DNA of 42,763 nt from SYFY01 sp031385325 (GTDB lineage Bacteria; Pseudomonadota; Gammaproteobacteria; Pseudomonadales; Azotimanducaceae). The DNA lies in assembly GCA_031385325.1 (NCBI GenBank), contig JANNBJ010000210.1:1-42763 (forward strand), in the 5' to 3' direction. Both the position numbers and the translations under genes were made by a program. Below are positions 26,173 to 34,664 of the stretch, piece after piece (positions within the stretch are counted from its first letter, which is position 1; every line of letters begins with the position of its first letter). The notes under the pieces are model-generated. The model saw nothing but the letters and a program-made list of their open reading frames with translations, was not told the origin of the DNA and did not search any database.

Positions 26173-26741
26173 CGTGTGGCCGCGCCGAGAGCCCTGCAGA
26201 TCTCATGCCGATGGCAGTCGATGAGGTGATCGTTGACGAGGCCGGCTGACTGCATAAACGCATAGACAGTTGTTGGTCCCACGAAACGAAAGCCTGTTTT
26301 GACCAGTCTTTGTGCCAACCGGACCGATTCTTCGGTTTGTGCAGGGACGTTCGCACGCTTGTCAAACAAGTTCTGGAGTGGTCGGCTGCCGACAACACTC
26401 CAGATAAATTCGCTGAAATCGGTGATTTGCAGAAAGGCTCGCGCGTTTCCTCTCATGGCGAGGAGTTTGCCACGGTGCCGGATGATTCCCGCATCTCTGA
26501 GCCAGGAATCAACGACCTGGTCTGAGGCTTCAGCCAGCTGTTCGGCGTCGAAGTTGAAAAAGACGGATTGCATGTGCGCGCGTTTCTGCAAAACAGTCCA
26601 CCAGGATAGTCCTGCCTGCATACCTTCCAGAATGAGGCGTTCGAACAGTACGTCCGAATGGCGCTCCGGCACGCCCCACTCGGTGTCGTGGTATTGCTGG
26701 TAAAGCGGGTGAGAGCCACACCATTCACAACGCCTCAGCAT
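26169..26741 (-). CDS. tag: DNA-3-methyladenine glycosylase I
   Basis: This 190-residue base-excision repair enzyme removes 3-methyladenine from DNA. The N-terminus RCEWCGSHPLYQQYHDTEWGVP and the internal LEGMQAGLSWWTVLQKR are characteristic, as is FRFVGPTTVYAFMQSAGLVNDH. The structural zinc ligands are likely Cys5 and a nearby His at the N-terminus plus His and Cys in the C-terminal DCHRHEIC segment. The ATG is at 26741, 33 bases from the divergent GmhB-type gene. The acyltransferase follows with a 4-base overlap. Confidence 0.95.
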   Translation of the reverse strand: MLRRCEWCGSHPLYQQYHDTEWGVPERHSDVLFERLILEGMQAGLSWWTVLQKRAHMQSVFFNFDAEQLAEASDQVVDSWLRDAGIIRHRGKLLAMRGNARAFLQITDFSEFIWSVVGSRPLQNLFDKRANVPAQTEESVRLAQRLVKTGFRFVGPTTVYAFMQSAGLVNDHLIDCHRHEICRALGAATR

Positions 26742-26774
26742 GACCGTCTTTGACCTCCGTGGAACTGATGTCGT

Positions 26775-27365
26775 ATGTTGATTGGCAACCGAATCCCGGA
26801 CGTTGACACATTGTTTGAAAATATTCGCGCAGTTCTTCTCGATCGTGATGGTGTAGTCAACAGGGACAGCGAAGAATTCATCAAGAGTCCGGACGAGTGG
26901 AAAGTGTTGCCCGGTGTCATTGAGGCGATCGGCAAACTGCGAGGGGCTGGATTGCCTGTTGGAATCTGTTCAAATCAGTCGGGTGTCTCTCGCGGCATAA
27001 TACCGATGGCGCAACTGGCCGCTATAAACAAGCGGATACACGCTGAAGTCCAGCAGGGCGGTGGAAACGTCGGATTGATTCGTTATTGTCCACATGGTCC
27101 GAATGATGGTTGCCGCTGCCGTAAGCCTGCGCCCGGAATGATCCTGGATGCATGCCGATGGTTGGATATCTCTCCAGTCCATGTGCTATTTGTCGGCGAC
27201 AGGCGTACGGATTTGCAGGCTGCACGCCAAGCCGGGTGCCAGGCCGCTCTGGTGAGAACGGGACATGGCTCGCTCACAGAACACGAACTCGACGATCCTT
27301 CGATGGTGGTTTTTGACGATTTGTTGCAAACCGTCGAGTTCGTGCTTCGCTCCCGAGCGGTTTGA
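26775..27365 (+). CDS. gmhB: D-glycero-D-manno-heptose 1,7-bisphosphate 7-phosphatase-like HAD enzyme (GmhB)
   Basis: This 196-residue HAD-family phosphatase has motif I DRDGVVN at about residues 23-29, where the first Asp is the nucleophile. Motif II lies in CSNQSGVSRG, and the GDRRTDLQAARQAG segment carries motif IV. A GmhB-type zinc loop is visible in CPHGPNDGCRCRKPAPGM, with Cys and His ligands. The enzyme makes heptose 1-phosphate for lipopolysaccharide core synthesis. An LPS role fits the acyltransferase two genes away, but the gene order may also just be ancestral. The start at 26775 is a little long at the N-terminus and has no obvious ribosome-binding site. Confidence 0.88.
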   Translation: MLIGNRIPDVDTLFENIRAVLLDRDGVVNRDSEEFIKSPDEWKVLPGVIEAIGKLRGAGLPVGICSNQSGVSRGIIPMAQLAAINKRIHAEVQQGGGNVGLIRYCPHGPNDGCRCRKPAPGMILDACRWLDISPVHVLFVGDRRTDLQAARQAGCQAALVRTGHGSLTEHELDDPSMVVFDDLLQTVEFVLRSRAV

Positions 27366-27398
27366 CCCCCGAAATTGGTTGGCGGCCGGAGTGATCCG

Positions 27399-29807
27399 TC
27401 AGACGTCGAGGTTCACCACCTGGAGCGCGTTGGTTTCGATAAACTCGCGGCGGGGTTCGACTTGATCGCCCATCAACGTCGTGAACATCCGATCAGCGGA
27501 AATCAGATCGTCGACGGTGACGCGCAACATGCGACGAACCGTTGGGTCCATGGTGGTCTGCCACAGTTGTTCCGGGTTCATCTCGCCAAGCCCTTTGTAT
27601 CTCTGAATGTCTACTCCTCGACGCGATTCTGCCATCAACCAGTCGAACGCTTCGCCAATCCGGGCAACGGGGCGTTCACGCTCACCTCGCGACATCGTCG
27701 CACCAATGCCGATCAAACCCCGGGCAGTCGTCCCCATCTGCACAATGGCTTCGTAGTCGGCGCCGGCGAAAAAGTTCTGGCCCAACAAGACCCGCTCGGT
27801 TATTCCTCTCTCCGTTACATCGATAAGCGGCATATGAATTCCCCGCTCCGCATCGTGCTGTAGTTCCACCCGAGCGGAGACATGACCGGTCGTAGTCAAT
27901 TCCGCTTGCAGCTTGGCAGCCCATTCCGCCATTTTCGTGGCGTTGCGCAGATCGCCCGGTTGAACTACGTCCAGGTCAACCAACGTTCGACTCACTGTGA
28001 CCGGAACGTTCCTCGACAGTTTTTGTAGTCGATCCATCAGTGCGCTATAGCTCTGGAGTAGTGATTCCAAGGCAATTGAGTCAACAGGCGGCGCTCCGCT
28101 ACTGACGCGCAGCGCCGCGCCATCGAGTGCGCTGCTCAGGAAGTAACGGGCCAGTTCAGCATCGTCCTTCGCATAGTGCTCATGACGCCCACGTTTGACT
28201 TTGTAGAGCGGTGGTTGCGCGATGTAGACGTAGCCTCGCTCGATCAATTGGGGCATTTGTCGGAAAAAGAACGTCAGCAAAAGTGTTCGGATATGGGATC
28301 CATCCACATCGGCGTCGGTCATGATGATGACTCGGTGGTATCTAAGCTTGTCCAGGTTGAACTCATCGCGGCCTATTCCACAGCCGAGGGCCATCACTAG
28401 AGTACCAACCTCCTGTGAGGCAAGCATTTTGTCAAAACGAGCCTTTTCAACGTTAAGTATCTTTCCTCTCAAAGGAAGAATGGCCTGGGTCCTGCGATCA
28501 CGTCCTTGTTTTGCCGACCCTCCTGCCGAATCGCCTTCCACAAGGTAAAGCTCTGATGCAGCAGGATCTTTTTCCTGACAGTCGGCCAATTTTCCGGGCA
28601 GTCCGGCAATGTCCAGTGCACCTTTTCGGCGCGTCATTTCTCTTGCCTTTCTAGCCGCTTCTCTTGCTCTAGCAGCGTCAATCATCTTGCCGGTGATCGC
28701 TCGAGCATCAGCTGGATTTTCGGCCAGGTACTCTGCGAATACTCTACCCAACTCTTGTTCCACCGCTACTTTGACTTCGGAGGAAACCAACTTGTCCTTC
28801 GTTTGGGACGAGAACTTGGGATCCGGAACCTTGACCGAGACAATAGCCACCAGTCCTTCTCGCGCGTCATCACCAGTGGTGGGTACTTGAGCCTTCTTGG
28901 CAAGTCCTTCCTTTTCGATGTAGGTATTAAGCGTCCTGGTCAACGCTGCTCGAAATCCGGCGAGGTGCGTTCCGCCATCGCCTTGCGGGATGTTGTTGGT
29001 GTAGGTCAGCACCTGCTCCTGAAATCCGTCGTTCCACTGCATCGCCACTTCAACACCGATGCCATCTGACTCTCGTTGGGAAGAAAAGTGGAATACTTCA
29101 TTCAGCGGCTGCTTGTTTTGATTCATGTATTCCGCGAAAGCTCGGAGGCCGCCTTGATAGAAAAACGTCTCCTCCCTGCCATCTCTTTCATCAAGCAGGT
29201 GGATCCGGACCCCCGAATTCAAGAAAGCTAGCTCGCGGGATCTTTTAGCAAGAATGTCGTAGTGAAATTCGATGTTTGCAAAGGTCGCGGCCGACGGTTT
29301 GAAAAAAACCTCAGTTCCGCGACCTTCTGATTCTCCTATTTCCGCAAGCGGTGCTTGAGGAACACCATGGACGTAGTGTTGTTCATACACTTTTCCTGCT
29401 CGTTTAACGGTGAGTCGCAACCGCTCTGATAGTGCGTTGACAACTGACACGCCGACGCCGTGGAGACCGCCAGACACCTTATAGCTGTTGTCATTGAATT
29501 TTCCTCCGGCGTGAAGTGTCGTCATCACGACTTCCGCGGCAGACACCCCCATTTTAGGATGGAGATCGACAGGGATGCCCCGACCATTATCGATGACCGT
29601 TACTGCTTCGCCAGGATGAATGATGATATCCACCTGGTCGCAATGCCCCGCCAGGGACTCGTCGATCGCGTTGTCCACCAACTCCTGGACCATGTGATGC
29701 AATCCGGTGCCATCTTCCGTATCGCCAATGTACATTCCAGGGCGTTTTCTAACCGCATCCAGTCCTTCCAGCACTTCGATGCTAGCGCCTGTATAAGTCT
29801 CTTCCAC
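27399..29807 (-). CDS. gyrB: DNA gyrase subunit B
   Basis: This complete 802-residue subunit is the ATPase half of gyrase. The GHKL ATPase motifs are visible in QELVDNAIDESLAGHCD and DNGRGIPVDLHPK, with the glycine-rich lid SGGLHGVGVSVVNALS. The TOPRIM domain has EGDSAGGSAKQGRDR and the DADVDGSHI metal site. The C-terminal MDPTVRRMLRVTVDD and the final INTs-like ETNALQVVNLDV are typical. The start is a GTG at 29807 with a strong ribosome-binding site, GAGGAG, that overlaps the recF stop codon. Only 3 bases separate recF and gyrB. Confidence 0.98.
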   Translation of the reverse strand: MEETYTGASIEVLEGLDAVRKRPGMYIGDTEDGTGLHHMVQELVDNAIDESLAGHCDQVDIIIHPGEAVTVIDNGRGIPVDLHPKMGVSAAEVVMTTLHAGGKFNDNSYKVSGGLHGVGVSVVNALSERLRLTVKRAGKVYEQHYVHGVPQAPLAEIGESEGRGTEVFFKPSAATFANIEFHYDILAKRSRELAFLNSGVRIHLLDERDGREETFFYQGGLRAFAEYMNQNKQPLNEVFHFSSQRESDGIGVEVAMQWNDGFQEQVLTYTNNIPQGDGGTHLAGFRAALTRTLNTYIEKEGLAKKAQVPTTGDDAREGLVAIVSVKVPDPKFSSQTKDKLVSSEVKVAVEQELGRVFAEYLAENPADARAITGKMIDAARAREAARKAREMTRRKGALDIAGLPGKLADCQEKDPAASELYLVEGDSAGGSAKQGRDRRTQAILPLRGKILNVEKARFDKMLASQEVGTLVMALGCGIGRDEFNLDKLRYHRVIIMTDADVDGSHIRTLLLTFFFRQMPQLIERGYVYIAQPPLYKVKRGRHEHYAKDDAELARYFLSSALDGAALRVSSGAPPVDSIALESLLQSYSALMDRLQKLSRNVPVTVSRTLVDLDVVQPGDLRNATKMAEWAAKLQAELTTTGHVSARVELQHDAERGIHMPLIDVTERGITERVLLGQNFFAGADYEAIVQMGTTARGLIGIGATMSRGERERPVARIGEAFDWLMAESRRGVDIQRYKGLGEMNPEQLWQTTMDPTVRRMLRVTVDDLISADRMFTTLMGDQVEPRREFIETNALQVVNLDV

Positions 29808-29810
29808 AGT

Positions 29811-30908
29811 TCACTCCTCAAGAGCTGTAATGACGCCTTGTTTCACGTGAAACAAACGCGCGCGATTTCCAATCGAACCTTTGATCGCATCGGGCAGTTC
29901 AACAGAACTTATGATCACCTGGCACCCCAGTCGCGAGAGCACTTCCAGCACGTTATCAGTCCGTTGGTAGTCCAATTCGGCGATCAGTTCATCGAACAGG
30001 ACCGTGCTCTGCCTGCCAGTCTTGCGCTGTAAGAACTCTACTTGTGCGACCTTCATTGCGATAGCAACCAACTTGGCTTGCCCACGCGAGAGCGTATGGT
30101 CAGCGGCGTGTCCACCACATTTCACATCGATGTCGGCACGATGAGGACCAATTCGCGTAGAGCCGAATTTTACATCGCCGACGGTACTTTCTTGCAGCAA
30201 TTCTGAAAAGGAAACACTTTCCAGCGCCGTCCACCCCCTTTTATAGCTGAGTTCAGGCTCAATACCGATTTTCAACAACTTCGCCGTCCTCACTATCACC
30301 TCGAACAGTTCGTTACAGTATGCCCGCCTGAGAGCGTCAACCTCGATGGCTAGCGCTTGGAGCACTTCCGCCCAAGGATCGAGCGTCCCAAGACCTGCTT
30401 TGTGAGTATCACGCAACCAAGCATTTCTTTGCTTGAGTGCGCGGCTATAGTCACGAGCCAAGGCGTGATAGCGATGTTCCACGTGAAACAATCCCCAGTC
30501 GAGATAACGCCTTCTCTCGGCAGGACCTGCGAAAATCAGGTCAGACACCTCCGGAGTCAGAAGTTGCAACGGAAGCCGTGAAGCTGCATCCGAGAGCTTG
30601 GATGTTTGCTGCCCGTTGATCTCTACTGCCAGGGGATGGCGGCGGGGCTTACTAACGAGAATAGAGTCAACAGTCGCGCGGCTTTCGATATCTATAAAAA
30701 CAGACAGCTTGTCGGAGTCGTGGCGAATCAACGTATCCAAGGAAGGTGATCGAAATGACCGACCCCTGCCGACGAGATACACAGACTCTAAAACCGTTGT
30801 TTTGCCAGCGCCATTCGCTCCTACAAAACAATTGAACCCTTCACCCAACTGAATGTCAGCGAATTCTACGTTCCGCAGGTGCTGTAGCCTCAGGCGTCTG
30901 ATGGGCAT
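29811..30908 (-). CDS. recF: DNA replication and repair protein RecF
   Basis: This 365-residue SMC-like ATPase acts in single-strand gap repair and RecA loading. The Walker A motif GANGAGKTT is at about residues 30-38. The signature sequence LSRGQAKLVAIAMK and the Walker B region VLFDELIAELD follow in the C-terminal half. It starts with ATG at 30908, 19 bases after dnaN, and is followed by gyrB. The coding sequence contains two parS sites, which encode the LFHVEH segment in mid-gene and the LFHVKQ segment near the C-terminus. Confidence 0.97.
   Translation of the reverse strand: MPIRRLRLQHLRNVEFADIQLGEGFNCFVGANGAGKTTVLESVYLVGRGRSFRSPSLDTLIRHDSDKLSVFIDIESRATVDSILVSKPRRHPLAVEINGQQTSKLSDAASRLPLQLLTPEVSDLIFAGPAERRRYLDWGLFHVEHRYHALARDYSRALKQRNAWLRDTHKAGLGTLDPWAEVLQALAIEVDALRRAYCNELFEVIVRTAKLLKIGIEPELSYKRGWTALESVSFSELLQESTVGDVKFGSTRIGPHRADIDVKCGGHAADHTLSRGQAKLVAIAMKVAQVEFLQRKTGRQSTVLFDELIAELDYQRTDNVLEVLSRLGCQVIISSVELPDAIKGSIGNRARLFHVKQGVITALEE
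29838..29855. other. parS centromere site 1 (perfect palindrome) within recF
   Basis: The bases TTGTTTCACGTGAAACAA form an 18-base perfect palindrome whose central 16 bases match the universal chromosomal parS consensus. It lies at the 3' end of recF, where it encodes LFHVKQ, about 30 bases before the gyrB start. ParB, encoded at 41389-42258, should bind here and spread to form the segregation complex near the origin. The exact 16-base match is very unlikely by chance. Confidence 0.93.
30475..30490. other. parS centromere site 2 within recF
   Basis: The bases TGTTCCACGTGAAACA match parS with one departure from perfect symmetry, a C at the fifth position. This variant is common among functional parS sites. 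It encodes LFHVEH in the middle of recF and lies 636 bases from site 1. Two sites this close would let ParB nucleate cooperatively. Confidence 0.88.
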
Positions 30909-30927
30909 CGGACGCTCGAACTACCTG

Positions 30928-32031
30928 TCAAAGGCGCATCGGCATCACGACATAAACAGCATCCTCATCTCCCGGACTTTCAATGAGTGCGCTGCTGTTT
31001 GCGTCAGAAATTCCAAATTTCACTTCTGCCGTACTCAATACGTTCAGCACGTCCAGAAGATAGGCAACGTTGAAGCCTATTTCGACCGAAGCTCCGTCAT
31101 ACTGGATCGCTACTGCTTCTTCAGCCTCTTCCTGTTCCGGATTGTTGGCCTGAACGCTCAACAACTCTGGCTCGAGCTTCAGCCTCACCCCACGATACTT
31201 TTCATTGGACAGAATCGATACGCGACTGAAAGCATCCCGCAACGTTTCTCTGCTGCCAACAAATGAACGCGAAAGCGTCTTTGGAACCACCTTTTCATAA
31301 TCAGGAAATTGGCCATCGACCAGCTTGGTTGTGAGCGTATAACCGCTCACCGAAATCGAGACGTGACTCTTGCCAAAGACAAATTGACAGGGACTATCTG
31401 AACCGTCCAACAACCGGGCGAGTTCAAGAACCCCTTTTCTAGGCAGAATTACCTGACGACGCTCACCTGTCCCCGCCACCCCTTTCAGGGTGTACATGGC
31501 CATTCGATGACCGTCAGTGGCGACACTACGGACATAGTCCGGCCCGACCTCAAGTAGCATCCCGTTGAGAAAGAAGCGGACATCTTGCTGGGCCATCGCG
31601 AAGCCCACTTGATCAATCAGCGACCGAACGTTCGTTTGGGACAAACTAACGTTGAAATCCGCGACTCCGCCGCCGGTTCGAGGGAAGTCCGCTGCCGGGA
31701 GTGTAGCCAGAACAAACCGACTCCTTCCCGACCGAACGATCGCTCGGTCGGCCTCCATTTGAACGGCGACCTGCGCGCCGTCACCGAACGACCGGACTAT
31801 GTCCGCCAGCTTACGGGTCGGGAGAGTCGTCGTTCCTTCCTGCTCTACACGTACGTCCTCAACTCGCACGTGTAGCTCTACCTCAAGGTCAGTCCCGACT
31901 ATTTCAACCGTTGAGCCTTTGGCCACCAACAAAACGTTAGCCAGAACTTGCAGCGTCTGGCGTCGTTCGACTACCCCTGTCAAAAGCTGCAAGGGTCGAA
32001 GTAACGCATCGCGATCAACTGTGAATTTCAT
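30928..32031 (-). CDS. dnaN: DNA polymerase III beta sliding clamp
   Basis: This 367-residue protein is the standard length for the clamp, which encircles DNA and tethers the replicative polymerase. It starts MKFTVDRDALLRPLQLLTGVVERR and ends in VYVVMPMRL, the typical C-terminal strand forming part of the peptide-binding pocket. The three-domain layout is evident from repeated strands. The order dnaA-dnaN-recF-gyrB on one strand, with a 51-base gap after dnaA, is the classic origin operon. Confidence 0.98.
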   Translation of the reverse strand: MKFTVDRDALLRPLQLLTGVVERRQTLQVLANVLLVAKGSTVEIVGTDLEVELHVRVEDVRVEQEGTTTLPTRKLADIVRSFGDGAQVAVQMEADRAIVRSGRSRFVLATLPAADFPRTGGGVADFNVSLSQTNVRSLIDQVGFAMAQQDVRFFLNGMLLEVGPDYVRSVATDGHRMAMYTLKGVAGTGERRQVILPRKGVLELARLLDGSDSPCQFVFGKSHVSISVSGYTLTTKLVDGQFPDYEKVVPKTLSRSFVGSRETLRDAFSRVSILSNEKYRGVRLKLEPELLSVQANNPEQEEAEEAVAIQYDGASVEIGFNVAYLLDVLNVLSTAEVKFGISDANSSALIESPGDEDAVYVVMPMRL

Positions 32032-32082
32032 AACTCACTCGTTCTTCTGCTGTCTGCCCGGACTTGCGTCCCAACGCCTTGA

Positions 32083-33405
32083 TCAGGCTCCGAGCATTCG
32101 GGAAAGATTCCTGTAATCCTCTGCCAGGTCTGCGCTATCAACTTTGAGTTCTCCGATCTTTCGGCAGGCATGAAGAACGGTGGTGTGATCTCGTCCGCCA
32201 AAAGAGTCGCCGATTTCCGGCAACGAGTGACTGGTGAGTTCTTTGGCCAGAGCCATGGCCATCTGTCGTGGTCTGGCGATCATACGATTCCGCCGTTTCG
32301 AGAGAATATCGGAAATCTTGATCTTGTAGTACTCGGCCACAGTCTTCTGAATTCTGTCGATACTGATAGCACGATCCTGTATGGCAAAGAGGTCCCGCAG
32401 TGCGCGCTTGACCTGATCAATGCTGATCTGTACGCCCATGAACCGGGCATTGGCCATGACTCTAGTCAACGCGCCCTCCAACTCACGGACATTGGATCGA
32501 ATTCTCTCCGCAATAAAGAAGGCGACATTTGGATCGAGATCATGACCGAACGCTTCAGCCTTTTTCATCAAGATAGCAACGCGCGTTTCAAGCTCAGGCG
32601 GTTCGATTTCTACGGTCAACCCCCAGACAAAGCGCGACTTTAGCCGCTCTTCGAGGCCATCGATCTCCTTTGGATAACGATCACAGGTCAGCACCATCTG
32701 ATGCCCGCGCTCCAGCAGCGCATTGAAAACGTGGAAAAATTCTTCTTGCGACCGCAATTTGTTGGCGAAAAACTGAATGTCATCGATCAACAACGCATCG
32801 ACATTGTGGAAGTAATGCATGAAGTCTTGCATTGTCCCTTGCCTTAGCGCCTTGACCATATCTTGTACAAAATTCACCGATTGCAGGTAGACCACCCTGG
32901 CTTGCGGATTACGTTCAGAAATCTGGTTGCCAACAGCCTGCATCAAATGGGTCTTACCCAAACCGACCCCGCCGTATATCAGCAGGGGGTTGTACGACTG
33001 GCCGGCGTTATCCGCTACTTGTGCGGCTGCCGCTTTCGCGATCTCGTTTGATCGGCCTTCTACAAAACTGTTGAAAGTAAACTCACGATTCAGGTGAAGT
33101 ACCGGCGCAGCAATTACGGAACCGGAGCCGTCCGCGCGCAACGGCGCCCCGAACTCTTCATTCCCACCAATACTCAGCTTTAGATTCCCGGCACCTGATT
33201 CCGCGCCCTCTTCGGAGAGCATTTCACTAATACGAGCCAAGTACTTGTCGGATACCTCGTCTCTGACGTAACGGTTTGGCGCCAGGAGCTCCACTCCCGT
33301 TTCTGTCCTTCTTGCTTGCAACGGTCGAATCCACTTGTCGAATTGACCCTCTGGCAGATCTGCCTCCAGGCGATCCAGGCACTGCTGCCATGTCAATGAA
33401 CTCAA
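32083..33405 (-). CDS. dnaA: Chromosomal replication initiator protein DnaA
   Basis: This 440-residue AAA+ initiator has domain I at the N-terminus (SSLTWQQCLDRLEADLPEGQF) and a short linker, then the ATPase domain with Walker A GGVGLGKTH and Walker B LLIDDIQFF. The C-terminal DNA-binding domain contains the signature GGRDHTTVLHACRKI. The start is a TTG at 33405, preceded by a GGGGGA ribosome-binding site; a second TTG three codons in is the alternative. A rare start codon fits the low expression usual for dnaA. It lies next to the probable oriC interval. Confidence 0.98.
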   Translation of the reverse strand: MSSLTWQQCLDRLEADLPEGQFDKWIRPLQARRTETGVELLAPNRYVRDEVSDKYLARISEMLSEEGAESGAGNLKLSIGGNEEFGAPLRADGSGSVIAAPVLHLNREFTFNSFVEGRSNEIAKAAAAQVADNAGQSYNPLLIYGGVGLGKTHLMQAVGNQISERNPQARVVYLQSVNFVQDMVKALRQGTMQDFMHYFHNVDALLIDDIQFFANKLRSQEEFFHVFNALLERGHQMVLTCDRYPKEIDGLEERLKSRFVWGLTVEIEPPELETRVAILMKKAEAFGHDLDPNVAFFIAERIRSNVRELEGALTRVMANARFMGVQISIDQVKRALRDLFAIQDRAISIDRIQKTVAEYYKIKISDILSKRRNRMIARPRQMAMALAKELTSHSLPEIGDSFGGRDHTTVLHACRKIGELKVDSADLAEDYRNLSRMLGA

Positions 33406-33899
33406 TTATTTATCCCCCTGTCACGATGCCTTTGAGGCACATCTTCCTTTTTCTATTTACTGCAAGATTTGCCCGTCAGTACCAACAATATCTTGCCGCT
33501 GTCCTTGTCCGCATCATCAAGAGTATCGGCCAGACCGATACCCATTGCGCGTTGCAACCATTTACCAAGCATTGCCTGTTTTGCGTAGTTGTTCTCTAAC
33601 TCCTCATGCCATCGACATGTACATTCGCCATGCTTGAGAGTCGTACTGAGATCTACGCACTGAACACTCACGAACACCCTGCGACACTGCAAAAACGTTA
33701 GCCGCGTAGCTTTTCATACGAAAACTACAAGTGTGAGCCGGGTGTTCTTTCAAGGGACGTGAGGGAGCGATTCTAGTCAGGTAATTCGAGGGTTGGCTAC
33801 GACTAACAAACGATCCCACCATGTTTTTTTTTATCGTTCCGGATTTCAGTCACTTAGGAAAAAAACATCATTGTGTCCGACGCTACAAGCTCTTTGGCA
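33406..33899. other. Gene-free dnaA upstream region
   Basis: This interval between the dnaA start and the DnaA-box cluster holds no convincing coding sequence. Short open frames exist but have no ribosome-binding sites and no recognisable products. It should contain the dnaA promoter, but I could not identify a clear one. One imperfect DnaA-like nonamer (TTATCCCCC, 33410-33418) lies next to the start codon. A T-run occurs at about 33823-33832. Confidence 0.5.
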
Positions 33900-33924
33900 A
33901 TTGTGGGAAAAGTTTCGGCTTTGC

Positions 33925-33933
33925 TGTGGATAA
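33925..33933 (-). other. DnaA box, consensus match
   Basis: The minus strand reads TTATCCACA, an exact match to the strong DnaA binding nonamer. It is the only perfect copy I found in the dnaA-rpmH gap. Confidence 0.8.
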
Positions 33934-33981
33934 CTCTTGGATGGATGTTTTCGTACAAGACTGACCGTCAATGTCCCACGG

Positions 33982-33990
33982 TTACCCACA
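33982..33990 (+). other. DnaA box, one mismatch
   Basis: The plus strand reads TTACCCACA, differing from the consensus nonamer at one position. It is 48 bases from the consensus box and in the opposite orientation. Confidence 0.6.
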
Positions 33991-34101
33991 GGAAGAGGTG
34001 GCCTTCTAACCCTTGACCAACTTGATCGGAACTGACTTATCAACCGTAAAATGGTCCACCAATCTTCAACAACCATCCTATATTTAAATCCATTTATTGA
34101 A

Positions 34102-34131
34102 TTGACAGAGAAACACGTGCGTTCCTAGAAT
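34102..34131 (+). promoter_or_regulatory. Sigma-70-type promoter for rpmH-rnpA
   Basis: A perfect -35 hexamer TTGACA (34102-34107), an 18-base spacer and a near-consensus -10 TAGAAT (34126-34131) precede rpmH. Transcription would start near 34138, leaving a leader of about 48 bases that contains the ribosome-binding site AGGAAGA. A strong promoter is expected for a ribosomal protein gene. Confidence 0.72.
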
Positions 34132-34185
34132 GCCCGCCCTTTTCCGTAGACCTCGGTTCTGCGGCGCTGACAGGAAGATCGAGAT

Positions 34186-34320
34186 ATGAAACGTACATTC
34201 CAGCCAAGTAATCTGAAACGGCAGCGGACTCACGGTTTTCGTGCCCGAATGGCTACCAAGGGCGGCCGTAAGGTGCTCAATGCCCGCCGCGCGAAAGGAC
34301 GCAAGCGCGTTTCTATTTGA
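34186..34320 (+). CDS. rpmH: 50S ribosomal protein L34
   Basis: This 44-residue, highly basic protein reads MKRTFQPSNLKRQRTHGF, then RARMATKGGRKVLNARRAKGRKR and a short end, which is unmistakably bacterial L34. The ribosome-binding site AGGAAGA sits 8 bases before the ATG. The stop codon overlaps the TTG start of rnpA. It marks the right edge of the origin interval. Confidence 0.98.
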   Translation: MKRTFQPSNLKRQRTHGFRARMATKGGRKVLNARRAKGRKRVSI

Positions 34321-34664
34321 TCCTCATCCCGGCAGGATTTACCCGTGAACATCGATTGTTCCGACCGGGCGAATTTGATCGTGTTCTTCGCTTTCGCGAT
34401 GTCCGAAAAGAAAAAGGCCCACTACGGGTCCTGTTCAAGTACACAGGCCAAAACCACGCTCGCCTTGGTGTGATTGTTCCAAAGCGCTGGGTGAAAATGG
34501 CGCATGAACGAAATCGATGTAAACGCGTGATCCGAGAGCACTTCCGGCTTTGTAGCCACCGATTGCCATCAGCGGATTTCGTGGTGATGGTGGTCAGACC
34601 GGTTGAGGCGCGGCAGTTTCCTTCGTTGGTTGCGGCGTTGCTCAGTGCGGTGTGTTCATCATGA
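34317..34664 (+). CDS. rnpA: Ribonuclease P protein component
   Basis: This 115-residue basic protein is the cofactor of the catalytic RNA that matures tRNA 5' ends. The family signature is present as HERNRCKRVIREHFR, and the N-terminal substrate-contact segment as REHRLFRPGEFDRV. The assigned start is a TTG overlapping the rpmH stop, so translation is probably coupled to rpmH. No ATG or GTG lies near the conserved N-terminus. Confidence 0.95.
   Translation: MILIPAGFTREHRLFRPGEFDRVLRFRDVRKEKGPLRVLFKYTGQNHARLGVIVPKRWVKMAHERNRCKRVIREHFRLCSHRLPSADFVVMVVRPVEARQFPSLVAALLSAVCSS

Larger units (their letters stand above)
33900..34110. other. oriC: Probable oriC core between dnaA and rpmH
   Basis: The interval contains one consensus DnaA box at 33925-33933 (TTATCCACA on the minus strand). 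A one-mismatch box, TTACCCACA, lies at 33982-33990. Weaker relatives lie at 33902-33910 (TTTCCCACA, minus) and 34037-34045 (TTATCAACC, plus). An AT-rich stretch at about 34078-34103 is a candidate unwinding element. The dnaA-rpmH gap is the known oriC location in Pseudomonas. The dnaA-dnaN-recF-gyrB genes and rpmH flank it, and parAB and parS sites lie within 11 kb. Boundaries are approximate. Confidence 0.75.

Noticed and set aside
33453..33692. Short open frames in the dnaA-rpmH gap, including 33846-34076
   Set aside because: They have no ribosome-binding site or recognisable product and lie in the probable origin.
34110..34125. CACGTG core near the rpmH promoter as a third parS site
   Set aside because: Only the six central bases match; the flanks do not fit the parS consensus.
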